Below, one piece after another: positions 1-10,764 of a stretch of 60,000 nt of DNA; the first letter of the stretch is position 1; the number at the start of each line of letters is the position of its first letter. Made by a program: the position numbers and the translations under genes. The notes beneath the pieces were generated by a model, which had not been told where the DNA came from, searched no databases, and saw nothing but the letters and a program-made list of their open reading frames with translations. Source of the stretch: Lineus longissimus (Eukaryota; Nemertea; Pilidiophora; Heteronemertea; Lineidae); assembly GCF_910592395.1 (NCBI RefSeq), contig NC_088325.1, forward strand, positions 6,417,501-6,477,500. Reading direction: 5' to 3'.

Positions 1-606
1 TAAATTAGCAACAATAATCTTAGCAATTAATTCATTAGCAATTTATTAGTCAGATAAATCTGAGTGATTAGAAAATTGGTAATTTCTTTGTGAGATGAAA
101 ATTTGAAAAACAAATTAGTGATTTTTTTCTTCGTAATAAATCACCAATTTGTAGCTTGTCAATTTTTTTCTTACAAGAAACTTTTAAGGATAATCTTACG
201 AAGATTTTGATTACTAACTTATTGGCAAAAATAATCTTACTAAGACATATCTTACTAATTATTGAAATTTGCAATTGAAAATTACTAATAATTTATGATA
301 TACAATAGACATGCGATATGAGAGTAGATCTCATCCGACCCAAATAAGTATGTGTTAGCTACTTTTCTCTGTTCACTTTATCTTGAAGTGATTTCGACCC
401 TTTTATGTCGTAATTATCTGCACTTATACACTGTCGCTCTGCAGACTGGTGAGCACAGTGCGTCCTGGCGAATTGCACATCGCAGTGAAGACATGTTCGT
501 TCTTTGACTACTAATTCATAACTTATACTGCGTGTTACTGCCATTCCGAATTACAGGAGATTCAACTGCCTGCTAATATCTTAAATGCTGTACTGCTACG
601 ACGGTA
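1..606. other. AT-rich stretch, no gene seen
   Basis: The first 300 bases are very AT-rich, with irregular runs of TTAGCAAT and ATTAGT-like words. Reading frames here are short and composition-driven. I see no splice-bounded exon or recognisable element. Confidence 0.5.
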
Positions 607-1890
607 TGATACTGTATGTTAACTGTTGACACACTCCATAAGGCAGGTTCACTGTCCCAATGACAAACAAGTTCCAAACCCTCTCAGATGAGAATTATTA
701 GTGGATACAACTTAAAATTACACTATGGGTGTATCAAAGTGCTTTACACCAGAAGCCTTACACAAATTAGCGCACCAGTCAATATTGCTGGGTTGTGTAT
801 AAAGCCTATGTGTACATGTCATGTGTAGGCCCGGGTATGTAGACCCTCATAGTACATCGCTCGGTTTTGATGAGCAAGTAGCCCAAAGACAAGCAACATT
901 TAGTGCCAACTGCTTAACATGCATTTTCCATGCGGCCATTCCCTTGTGTCCAGTACCCTATGATTGCCAGGTGTAGAAGTCTAAAATGTCCTCGGATAGA
1001 ATGTCCGGGATTCTTTTATGTAATGCGCATTAATTAATATCTGAGCTTTGTTCATGGCCTCCACAGAAACACATACCATAATCCGTCAGAGAATAGAATA
1101 GGGTCAGACACTTTTTCTAGAAGGACATTGTCTACCTCAAGTTTGCATTATACTCTTATCAAAATGATTCATTGCGTCCCCGCTTTAGTTTATAATGTAT
1201 CCCGTGGTGAGTGTAGGGACCAAGAAAAAATGACATGGCAGGGAGAAGCACATTGCTGTGTTACACATTACGATATAACATGGTGTTCAGTCGTGGTTAC
1301 ATGTAATGTACATTATTTTGATGTATGAGTCTTAACCAGAATGCAGGGATAAGTTCACCTTAGTTTCTGCATGGCGTTCACCAAATAATGCGGCACTAAA
1401 CACTTGTGTATTTGAAGACAATAAAAATATACATGTACTGTATATGTTAATTGTTGACAGCATTTAATTTTGCAGGTGTATTGCCCCTTTAATGACGAAC
1501 AAGTTCCTATCCCCTCAGACTAGCATTCTTAGATGAGACTTAATTCGTAATTGATTTGACCAAAATACAGGGATAATATTACTTTAATAAGTTCTGTAAG
1601 AAGTTCACCAAATGCGGCTCCGCGAGTGCGTTGTAAGGCGGTATGATACTGTAAATGTTACCTGTTGACAACACTTCATTTGCCAGTTGTACTGTCCCTT
1701 TAATGACAACCAGTTTCAGTCTCTCTCAGACTAGCACTCTTAGAGGAAACTTCCTACTTACACCGTGGACGTATCACTCAAAGGGTTCAATATGGATAAG
1801 CCTCACGCTATGTCATGAGTAGGCCCGGGCATAGGGGGCATAGGCCTTTATAGTAAATAGGTTTTGATGAGCCAGTAGCCCTAATAGGTA
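607..1890. repeat. triplicated degenerate repeat of about 110 bp
   Basis: Three related blocks begin near 607, 1,438 and 1,642. Each carries a GTTGACA core, then a phrase like CTGTCCCTTTAATGACAA, then CTCTCAGACTAGCA about 100 bases on. The first and third also share a following segment around 830-890 and 1,820-1,890 (TAGGCCCGGG, then GGTTTTGATGAGC). This is an old local duplication; no protein is supported. Confidence 0.55.
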
Positions 1891-2124
1891 AAGTGCAAGC
1901 TCTAGTGAATTCAGAAAACTGTTTGACATGGGATCGTGAGCCCCCAAACCCCCCGGCCTTCTGACATATTTTAGCCAGTGCATTAGGGGAAGCACCCCCC
2001 CCCCCAAACCCCCATTGGACCCTTAATAAGGCCTTCTGAGACGCTTTATCCCGAGTCGATGGAGTGGAACACCCAAACCCTCTCGAGTCCTTCTGACACC
2101 TTATAGTGGTGCGCTAACTACAAG

Positions 2125-2440
2125 CATCATTACCCTTCCCGTTTATGCTATTGTTAATCCCAACCATAACGCGTCCTTGTCATCATGCTATTGATAACCT
2201 CAACCATGACACTTCCTTCTCATAGTCATACATGCTAGAGCTATCTCTAACCATGACCTTTGATTTTGATGCTATTGCTGACCCCAACTATTACCCAGCC
2301 TTTTCATGTTATAGCTGAGACCAACCATGACCCTTCCTTTTCATGTTATAGCTAACCCCAACCATGACCCTTCCTTCTCAAATGATACAGCTAACACAAC
2401 CATGACATTTGATGTTGATGCTGGTGCTACCATCCTTTTC
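2125..2440. repeat. degenerate minisatellite, about 35-45 bp period
   Basis: Irregular tandem copies carry the words AACCATGACCCTTCCTT and CATGCTATAGCTAACC, with clear decay between copies. The repeat ends just upstream of the first pseudogene of the array. Confidence 0.6.
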
Positions 2441-2722
2441 ATCGAAAATAAAAGAGATTGGGATACTTTTTTGGGGGAAATTTTCTTGAAGATGCTTTCG
2501 TTTGTAAAGGTTTTTTTGAGAAATAAGAGGCGTTTTCAATGCCACCTATCAATTGAGCTGTTCACAAGTTGCGCACGGCTCAGTTATCGAAGCTGAAGCT
2601 TTTTAATGTCTGACTTATCACTTACCCCTATGCGACATACGTATTTCCATACAGATAACTGATACGTTTTGAGGGTGCTGAAGATCAGGAGTAACCAAAC
2701 TTCGCGTTTTTGCTCATTTTAG

Positions 2723-3658
2723 ATCCGAATATAGATTCGGCTACAACGAAAGTTTCGACTTAAGAAGGCTACTCCTAGGCATATACTGTGTACTATCCTA
2801 TACAACAGTTATTCCTCTTATATGCATGTGGTGGCCGTTCCCGATGGATGAAACCAACATCTTTTATCATTGCATATTACCCAGGCTCAATTCCTACACA
2901 AAAAAATCGTATACCTGCGTGTGTTCTGTTGACATTCCGCTCGCGCCAGTAAGTTGTCTGTAAATTTATACAGTTATAGCAGAAGGTTGGTATCTGGTGT
3001 TACTGTGAACTACACTATGAATGGTTTAAGATGCAGCCCAGTGTTGTCAGATGACATGAGTCATGTGATAGTTTGGACTCGAAATCTTACCAGAACAACC
3101 AAACACCGCAAGCCTGATATCGAATTGATTCTTTTTTTGAAATTGACCATCGCTCCCAACAGTATATTGCATTTACTCATCCAAATTTACTAACGTCAGT
3201 CTCAGCAAAAGGATATTCGGTCAGGCCACCTCAGGCAGCGTGGTCGAATAAACCATTTATGTAATATATAAATGGTTTTATTCGACCACACTATTATAAA
3301 CATCGAATGTCAGTAGTTGTATTTCACTACAAAGAAAGTTACTACAAACTGATTCACAAGCAAACGTTAAATATTGGAAAGACCAGTCATGGAACATGGG
3401 ATCATTTCAACAGCGGATTAATATTTTTGGAAGGGAAGAAACAAAGAAACTGTAAATCCTTTTCACTTGTTTGGGTGTCATCTAGAGAGGACAACACTTT
3501 GATGCATTTGACAAGAGTTCCATGTTTCAAAGTGTAGTTTCTAGCTCGCCATAACCCACATCCAGTATTCGCAATCAGTAAAAATGGAATACTTTTTTCA
3601 TCTCGCTCGCGATTCAGTAAGGATGAATCACTTCCGCATGGTGCTTCAACATGACTGA
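2723..3658 (+). pseudogene. propeller-family pseudogene 0, exon 2 (A-type)
   Basis: This is a broken copy of exon 2 of the gene family that fills the window. It follows an acceptor-like tract ending TTTTAG at 2,722. Conserved pieces are readable in separate frames, for example SDDMSHVIVW with RNLTRTTK around 3,040-3,110, and YKLIHKQ with GTWDHFNS around 3,340-3,420. Frameshifts occur near the start and after the ELILF motif. A 50-bp palindrome sits at 3,240-3,289 and a stop comes early at about 3,535. It shares private changes with the fragment at 42,385 (ending in CTTCAACATG rather than CTTGGACGTG), so the two form an A subtype. No matching exon 1 lies upstream in the window. Confidence 0.8.
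3240..3289. repeat. perfect-looking palindrome inside pseudogene 0
   Basis: An 18-19 base arm starting GTGGTCGAATAAA is followed after about 13 bases by its reverse complement, with one extra A. The sister fragment near 42,425 has a single copy of this sequence. The palindrome is therefore a local inverted duplication and not an inserted element. Confidence 0.75.
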
Positions 3659-3659
3659 T

Positions 3660-4410
3660 CGTATTCAAATTGCAAGATGTTAGCCGCAAAGCGGAACATC
3701 CACGACACGTGTTTCTTCCTGTGCTTGGGTATCCATTGGACGTTTAGAAGCCCGTTGAATGGGCTTAAGCCGGGAGTCCAATGGATATCCAGCATGTATA
3801 GATCTTAAGTCTGGGTGAATTTTTTTCCTACAAAAAACCTAAAGTATAGTCTCGCTCGTAAGAGACTCGTATTCGATAATTTTTTTCTTGGTTCTTGTGG
3901 GTCCTTTGGCGAGTCAGGGAACTACTAGGTAGCAAGGATACATCGCATATCGCACGGAATTCTGATTTGATATACTTTTTTCCAAGTCGGAGAAGTCAAA
4001 TCCCAAGGTTCCTTCATGTGGACATGCCCCACCCCTCAAAGATTATTTCGTTTTTTCAATATTGATGAATATGAAATTTAGGATTTGCGATGCAACAAAA
4101 CGGTGTTCTCAAGCCAACCTGATAACGAGTAGTGCTAGGTGCAGAAAATGTCCCCAGAGAGGCCATTCATGTAAAATTTCGGAGAACAAATTGTTTTAAA
4201 AAAGAATATGTCTCCCCCTCGTTAGGTGAAATTCATGCCCCTCTCCGCGTCCAGATAGGTTATCCGTGTGATATTTGATGTATCTTTGTTACCTAGCTAG
4301 CAGTTCCTGCCATGCCTGGCTACAAGGAAAGACATAAAAGATACCATGGAAACCAAGAATACCGTACTACAAATTGTCCGCAGAAGTGTGTCAGACATGC
4401 AGTGACAAGA
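3660..4410. other. 3' flank block of unit 0, no gene
   Basis: A hairpin-forming pair (TATCCATTGGAC at 3,730 and its complement at 3,776) lies just past the pseudogene stop. A shared flank containing GACTCGTTTTCGATAA-like and GTGGGTCCTCTGAC-like words follows. The same block appears after exon 2 of the other copies (about 12,420, 25,510, 38,030, 42,840 and partly 58,130). It has the look of an old dispersed repeat that duplicated with the unit. Confidence 0.5.
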
Positions 4411-4411
4411 T

Positions 4412-4556
4412 TTTTCTAGGTGGAGTGGTCAAGTTTCTGAGAAAAAACAACTCTATTGAAATATAAACACTCAGTACAGCAGATACACTTTATCTCCCTC
4501 ATATTTCAGGTGGCGTAAACAGACAATCTTTTATCACTTCCACTTGGTGACTGGCT
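4412..4556 (+). pseudogene. relic of the last part of exon 2 (unit 0)
   Basis: A short stretch resembles the C-terminal codons of the propeller gene (GVVKFLRKN near the start, then a block ending TTTTATCACTTCCACTTGGTG). It has an in-frame stop and a shift. It lies directly before the minisatellite. The same relic sits at 14,733 and 27,848. Confidence 0.55.
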
Positions 4557-4570
4557 ATGCATATTGCTTT

Positions 4571-4910
4571 GACATGCATGGTGCTTGGATACGCATGGTG
4601 CCTGTAAAATACATGGTGCCAGGACATGCATGATGCCTGGGCATACACGGTGCCTGGGCATGAAGGCGCCCAGACATTTGTATAGTTCCTCATGAACTTG
4701 CATGGTGCTCAGCAAGAATGGTGCCCTGACTTGCACGGTGCCTTGACAAGCATGGTCCCTAGGCATGCATGGTGCCGGGACATGCATGGTGCCGGGACAT
4801 GCTTGGTGCCTGGACATGCATGGTGCCTTAACGAGCATGACCCCCGGGCATGCATGGTACCTGTACATACATGATTCCTGGTGGCATGCATGGTGCCTGG
4901 ACATGCATAG
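4571..4910. repeat. 17-bp minisatellite, array 1
   Basis: Degenerate tandem copies of CATGCATGGTGCCTGGA. Three copies make 51 bases, or 17 codons. The array therefore stays open in several frames on both strands and gives spurious His/Cys/Met-rich reading frames. Related arrays follow exon 2 or its relic in each unit. Confidence 0.9.
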
Positions 4911-4981
4911 TTTAAAGAAAATAGGTAGAGACAATCGTACAATCGTATCTATGTTATGAGTTTATGATATGGTTAAGTTTT

Positions 4982-5321
4982 AAGGAACTTATCCGTCAGG
5001 TATCTGAAAAGAGTCTGAACTACCTTGCGAAAATGCATTAGATGCATAACATCCCATGGAACGCTTGCTTCGGAAAATATGCGGTGATGTGGTCCCGAAA
5101 AACAGTTTTTTTCTAGATCTCTGAAATTCGACATAAGTTCTCAGAAGATGGAGAACGTACAAGAAAGAACTTGTGCAGCTCTCACAATTAATGGTAGTCG
5201 ATCAAATGTGGGGAAAAACATAAACGTGATTTGTAGACAACTTAGGATTGATCATCATAACCTACTCAAGGTAGACGTGATTAAGCAGCTGTATGAGGTC
5301 CAAACTAATGACGGTGCGTAA
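4982..5321 (+). pseudogene. decayed coding-like stretch, possible DED/death-domain relic (unit 1)
   Basis: Conserved with 15,482-15,808 and 30,763-31,110. Read in sense, the frames give a segment like ELIRQVSEKSL..LAKMH, a stop codon, then NIP. Further on they give NVGKNINVICRQLRIDHHNL. The first resembles the start of a death-effector domain and the second the middle of a death domain. All copies share the same TAG stop after AKMH, so the stop is older than the duplications and this is not a working exon in this form. The resemblance is an inference; antisense frames are also open in two copies. Confidence 0.3.
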
Positions 5322-5485
5322 AGTACTTAAAGAGATTTTAATTTAATGACGAGGGACAGAGGAGACTACTAAAAGTATATTTGAGCGAAATAAAATGATG
5401 GATGTTATTACCAGTTCGTAATCAAAATATAGTGTAATATTTGTACTCTTTACATCAACAACAATCATGTGTATACGCACGGTAC

Positions 5486-5603
5486 ACGGTAAAAAAGGTA
5501 CAGGAAAAAAAGGTACAGGAAAAAAGGTACGGATATAAAGGTACAGGAATTAAAAGTACAAGAAAAAAGTACTGGAAATAAAGGTACCGGAAAAAAGGTA
5601 CAC
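5486..5603. repeat. short tandem repeat, unit close to GGTACAGGAAAAAA
   Basis: Eight or so degenerate 13-15 bp copies lie in this tract. It is present only in this unit and not at the matching place in the others. Confidence 0.8.
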
Positions 5604-5939
5604 AGAATGGCATAAATAGGTAAAAAAGTGCACAATTTTTTTCAGAATATTATTTTCTTCAACTGGTTCAGACTCGGCCTATGTCTTAATCTTTTCTTGC
5701 CCATTTTTTTTCTGTGACTAAAGTGGTGCCTCAAAATAGACCCCCATAAGTATGGGATAGTAAATGTACGCCTAAGTTCGGAATACATGAGATGCCCCCT
5801 TATGTATGGAAATATCTCGTATTATCATTATTTACTTCGGCGAACATTTATTTTCGCATTGGGCTACCAATGTACCAATTTTCAAGTCAATAAAGCCCCG
5901 CTAACCGACGACAGATGCTTCGCCATAACAAAATCTCAC

Positions 5940-6170
5940 CCATGTATAAATTGATCGCAATGAGTATAGTACAATCGATATCGGTCGATTCAGATCTTGG
6001 TTCAAATAAGGTCTTTGCTTTCAATTATTTCAACATGTTTAAGAGTATGATATGCAGCTCTCTGGACCTACGGAAATGCAACGCTTCTCTCCGTGGGCAG
6101 GATGTCACCGATCTTCGCAGCACTAATGTGGAACAGCAGAATTGCTATGAAAAGTTCCAAGTGTCTAAAT
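5940..6170 (+). pseudogene. second half of the possible death-fold relic (unit 1)
   Basis: Homologous to 16,045-16,300, 31,680-31,895 and 53,490-53,700. One frame gives SISVDSDLGSN and FNYFNMFK in all copies. A neighbouring frame gives pieces such as VGRM(S)IELRST and NVEQQNCYEKF. The frames do not line up between copies, so no intact exon can be drawn. I do not recognise it with confidence. Confidence 0.3.
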
Positions 6171-6289
6171 AATAAATAATAGCACAAACCAGGGCTTAAT
6201 TTTGCACAGCTAAAGGTCTATTCAGTTATAGGCTGGATGTTTATATTACTTCGCAGAGAACATTTGTACATAGCTTTTGACACATTTAG

Positions 6290-7030
6290 GCATTGCGAAT
6301 TTCTCTTATTTGTCGAGGCCACCTTAGGAAAAGAAGACGAAGACAGCAAGTACAATGTAACGTCATCCGTCACCGAGGTTCATTGGGGCTCTCCCCGATT
6401 CGCTTAACAACGAGGAAAAAAATAAATATACAGGAAGACGTCACAGAACAGTATAGATCAATGGCTCCAGGCAGCGCCTTGCTAGAGCATCGGTCCACGT
6501 GGAGAGGATTACTGACGGAGGGTAAAATTGGAGTCAACATCGGAAAAGCGTGATAATTTATTAAGATTTCAATTTCTTACTTTTTTGTGCAATTTTTTAT
6601 AGTAACTACGTGTACTTATTATGTAAAATAGGAGGTGGCTGACAGCCTAGATATTGCCCTTTATAATAGCAATGGTCCTTTAAGTCAAACCTCGATCAGC
6701 ATGCACTTTAGAGGTGCAAAAAGTTTCACAGACCACGATCAAGTTGTGAGTACTGAAAAAACGAACAACGCCGTTTTTACGATGTTCGATGCGTATTAAA
6801 TTTGAAAAAAAAGTCAAATAATGAAAGAATGATACGCCTTGTTCTTTAAAAAACGGCGCAGGGAATAGAAATCAGATGTTTTGATATAATGTCCAATACT
6901 CAACTTAATAACGAAAGTTCAGCTTCTTTCAAAGTAACTTCGCCGAGTATAAAATGAAGAAATATTTAGGGCTTTTCTGAACCTTAGCAATGTTGATATA
7001 ATCAGATAAATCACATGACAACCCTTCCAT
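6290..7030 (+). promoter_or_regulatory. conserved upstream region of gene 1, candidate promoter
   Basis: The 700 bases before the start codon are conserved in all four intact copies although they do not code. Shared words include ACGTCACAGAA, GCTCTCCCCGATTC, a TATA-like CCCTTTATAATAG near 6,657 and AACGGCGCAGGGAATAG near 6,852. The start codon follows TTCCATTAGACC. The TAG just before ACC could be an acceptor for a non-coding first exon, or simply 5' UTR. Promoter activity is inferred only from conservation and position. Confidence 0.25.
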
Positions 7031-7036
7031 TAGACC

Positions 7037-7364
7037 ATGGCTCATCACGTGTCACCATTGCTCAGCAGTGCATTACACATACACATGGCTATTTATTCTA
7101 TATTGTCATTCCAAATGGTCAATTCTTTGAGAATATTTGAGCGAGTGCATTGGGAAGGCTATCTTACCACAAATGAGGTATTGTTGACGAGATCTCTTCT
7201 GCAGTGCTCTATCATATTCACCTCGGGAAGACGAGTGTTGAGTTTTAGTGTTGAAAACAAAGCGCAAACCACTTGCATAATACATTCGTCACAGCATGAA
7301 GAAGCAACCGGTACAAAATTAAACGAAAAAGGAGTAGATATCTGGATGGAAAAAGTGGGTAGAG
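7037..7364 (+). CDS. propeller-family gene 1, exon 1
   Basis: First coding exon of a two-exon gene, 109 codons plus one base. The ATG lies in ACCATGG, a textbook strong initiation context, with a TAG codon two codons upstream. The exon ends ...VGR plus G and is followed by GTAAGG, a strong donor. Joining this phase-1 end to the phase-1 acceptor at 11,431 keeps the frame and gives a 434-residue protein. The exon encodes an N-terminus MAHHVSPLL, a hydrophobic stretch, then LRIFER (31-36) and QCSIIFTSGRRV (56-67), which looks like one strand pair of a beta-propeller blade. The same exon with the same phase recurs at 17,128, 33,192 and 54,842. The function is unknown. A weak similarity to DET1 is discussed under findings. 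Confidence 0.8.
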
Positions 7365-7589
7365 GTAAGGACCAAAACGGCATTATATTCTGGGTGATCA
7401 TACTGACTGACATACCTTTTCATAGTTGAAGGACCAAAAAGGTATTATATTCTGGTTGAACATACCGACTGAAATAACTTTTCATGGTTGAATCCGGCAG
7501 CGTCAAATCGTATCATTATTCGGATTGGAAAATGCATCGCAAGAAGCTCAAGTGTGCATACGCAAGGACCATGAACCTACCTTGAACAT

Positions 7590-8160
7590 ACTTAAAGGGT
7601 CAACTTGGACGTGGGATTTACCTTGCCAATAGGAGAATACCCCTACTTGACACCATGCGCCGACACTTGTAGTAACACAATAATGTGGTATCCGTTAAAT
7701 ACTTTCGCAAGTGTTGCGATGCTTTTTTTAACATGCTTGCGAATTTCAAACAGGTCTAGCGCATCGTTGTTTCAGTTCAATGAAGTTTCAATGATCTTGT
7801 TCGGTGAAATTGCGGTTCTTCTGGAAGCCGGTTTTGTATGCCAAACCAACATATCTCATTCTTAGGTTGGCCATTTCGCTTAAGCATTTCGGAGCCGAAT
7901 GAACATGGAAGAAGATCATAAGTCAAGTTCCTACCTTGAAATTATCCACTTGATCGCTATCGTGTGGGATGTGTCCTTCGTCACGACTCAACGACAAATG
8001 CCTCCGACACCAACCATGCAATATCTTATCGGCTTTGCGAGGTATTCCATCTCAAAACCCCGCAAACTCCTCGCAAACCAAATTTTGAAATACCTTCGTT
8101 TTAATTATTCTGCGAGGTGGCTAAAATTTGTGTGGCGATGCTTTGCTTTCGTATGATATA
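7590..8160 (+). repeat. intronic block shared by all units
   Basis: Starts near AAAGGGWCAACTTGGACGTGG and runs through GCTTGACACCATGCG and CAATGATCTTGT to a segment rich in CGCAAACTCCTCGC. Homologous blocks are at about 20,010-20,560, 34,225-34,770 and 55,340-55,720, always in the intron. An inverted partial copy is at 59,452-59,728. Its reading frames are not conserved, so I treat it as intron or repeat and not as an exon. Confidence 0.6.
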
Positions 8161-8880
8161 TGGCTTTGCAGTTGCTTTGTGTGTCCGCAGACATAGAGAG
8201 CTTTGTGCTTTACTGAGGTAGAATTAGATCAAATTAGAATATATTTTGTATTTGCGATGTCAGCAGATATGTACTGTGTTAATACGCCAACCGCTACCCC
8301 ATGACTGGATTATCCTCCTTCTCTTGGACACTGATTCCGTGGATGGAAACCCGTCGGAGTGCTTTAAACATGCCGAACGACAGTCCTATAGTTTGCCCCT
8401 TTCACCGGTGACCAAATCATGTCAATAGGCTGGGAAATTGGTCAGACGCACACTCATAAACGGGTGGCCAATGAAATCGCTCAACACAAAATAATTGAAA
8501 TCCGGATAAATTGATATTGCCAACCATGCAAAATGATCAGGTTAATCTCCTTCTGTAAAACGCGCCCAGCGCATTTATATCAGGTCAGCATATCTGCAAT
8601 CGCCCGAGCAATAACGGAATACCTGATCTTCCTCTACATACTGACGAGGGCTTTCAGAGCATGTCTCTTGCAACACATACAAGTGTCATGCTAGTGTTGT
8701 TGCGATACGGACGAGTTTAAAAGAAAGGGAATGCACGGTGACTACCACTGACTGCTCTTCGATTCTCCGAACGTCTCTAGTGGTAAAAAGCTTATTAATA
8801 TCACAAATTTGGAAATTGTAAAGACCAATACACGTATAACAAAACCATTGAAGTCATGACCGAATAGTTATGTTTTGAAG

Positions 8881-10757
8881 GATATATATATATATATTTT
8901 ATTAACGTGTCACCTTTTACAAAAAGCCAGCCTGCAAAGGCTTACGAGACACAATAATTCATAATTTGTAAACGGGAGCGCAACATGTCGACCGCGGCAA
9001 AGGGAGGGGTGGTCCGACCATACACGACTTATTATACTTAAGATTTGAGGCGGTTTATTTACGCATTTGGTAGATGAGTCGTATATAGCTAGCTACACGT
9101 CCTGCCACTGCCGGACTCGACAGAAGCGCATTCAGTCCACCGCTCCGGTCCATGGAACCAACATTTTCACCAATATCCAACAGCAAGTCCACCCGCTCTC
9201 GGCTATATTTTGTACACTCCAAAAGAAAATGGAACTCATTTTCCACTTTTTCATCACCACAGTTCTTACAGGTTCTATTTTCAAGCGGCACACCCCGATA
9301 TCGTCCTAATTCTATACCTAGAGGGAATGTACCGTTACGCATTCTTGCTATTGTAGACCTACTTGCCCTACTTAGTGGCAATAAAACATATCTCTCCGTA
9401 CCGAATTCCTGTTTTAACAACTTAAACGTTCGTAGTTTTGGCATGTTCACCACCTCATTTTTCCATTTAACCACATAGTTTGCCATGAGAGTGTCCCTTT
9501 TTCTGCTGCTGAGAATGTCCTGTGTAGCATGGGAGCATCATAAATGTTAGTCATATTACAATCGTTCAAAATAGTTTTTATACTTTTGCACCAGTTATCT
9601 TTCCCTTGTCTAGATAACTCATAATCCCATAGAAATATGTGTTTGGCAATTCTATGAACAGGCAAAGTACACAGCTTAAACCACAAGTTACACATCTTGA
9701 CATGATGCCTGATAGACAGCGGTATGGAACCCATGTCGCCCACTATTGCCGGTATAGCTGAAAATTTACCAACTCCTAGAAAGGATCTTAAACACCGCAA
9801 ATGAACTTTCTCACATGGTCTATAAGTTTTAAAACCCCAAACACTGCAACAGTAGTCCATCACTGGCACCAACTGAGCGTCATATAAGCGTATATACGAA
9901 TTATACATGAGTCCTCTTGCCGTCGAGAAATGCTTCGCTAAAATACCTGCTAGAGCCTTTGAGGCCCCTTTCGCTAACACGTCTGCAGTGTGGGTATAAT
10001 CTAAATATTCATTCAGTTCTACACCCAGATAACGATAGGCATTAGTTCGCTCAATATCATGTTCTCCAAAATGAAATACATGTACATAATTAGTTGGCGC
10101 TTCACATTTCCTACGAAAGTGCATAACTTTTGTCTTTTCAACGTTCACTGCCATACGCCACTTTATACACCAATCCCGCACCATGTCTATCATGTTTTGG
10201 GCGATTCCTCATTGTCACTAATCAGGGCGATATCATCAGCATACAACAGAATAGTTATATTTCTACCGTTTATCGCTACGCCATTTCCTTCACTGTTTAT
10301 CTGTTCCGCTAGATCATTGAGATATAAAGCAAAAAGAGTTGGCGATAGGCTGTCCCCCTGTCTAACTCCGCACGTTGTCCTAAAACTATCAGTCAGACAC
10401 CCATTGATGCGCACGCGTGCATCTGTATCCTTGTACATTGACAAAACTGATTTAAGGAATCTGCCGGAGATGCCTTTACCATACAGCTTTGTTATCAACA
10501 GTTTTCTATCTATCATATCAAACGCCTTGGAGAAATCCACATAACAAACAAAAGTAGGCTTTTTCTGTTGTTTTCGATTTCTCACTATTGTTGTCAGACT
10601 AAAGATATGATCCTCGCAACTCCTGCCTTTCCTGAACCCATTTTGCTCATCGACCAACAAATCATTGTCGTCTATATAGGTCATTAGCCTGTTATTCAAT
10701 ATCGTACTATACACTTTTCCAGTTGTTGAATTGAGACTTATGCCCCGATAACTCAAC
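8881..10757 (-). mobile_element. 5'-truncated non-LTR retrotransposon (LINE) in intron of gene 1
   Basis: Minus-strand insertion with an AT-rich tail (TATATATATA then TTTTATT) at its left end. It is bounded by a 7-bp direct repeat GGATATA at 8,880-8,886 and 10,758-10,764. The other units carry a single, uninterrupted or differently interrupted version of this point, which defines the boundaries. Only the back half of the reverse transcriptase and the C-terminal part remain. Confidence 0.85.
9055..10757 (-). pseudogene. LINE reverse transcriptase, truncated and frameshifted
   Basis: Reading on the minus strand, the reverse transcriptase starts mid-domain (GISLNSTTGK), then gives DFSKAFD, RQGDSLSPTLF and the catalytic YADD near 10,230. 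A frameshift near 10,190 moves to a frame with YRYLGVEL and a second near 9,470 to the C-terminal part. That part ends with a CKNC...H...C zinc-knuckle-like motif near 9,240-9,290 and a stop at 9,055. The endonuclease domain is absent because of 5' truncation. The motif order fits the L2/CR1/I-like non-LTR group; I do not assign the clade. Two frameshifts make it inactive. Confidence 0.85.
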
Positions 10758-10764
10758 GGATATA

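Noticed and set aside
4506-4959. Long His/Cys/Met-rich reading frames on both strands, also at 14,842-15,397, 27,823-28,267, 38,889-39,234, 43,545-43,831 and 52,997-53,215
   Set aside because: They are products of the 17-bp minisatellite, where three repeats equal 17 codons, so frames stay open by construction. No start context, splice site or conservation of frame supports them.
7605-8156. Plus-strand frames in the intronic block (also 20,314-20,632, 34,350-34,857 and 55,538-55,759)
   Set aside because: The homologous blocks do not keep a common frame. Including one as an exon would break the phase match between exon 1 and exon 2.
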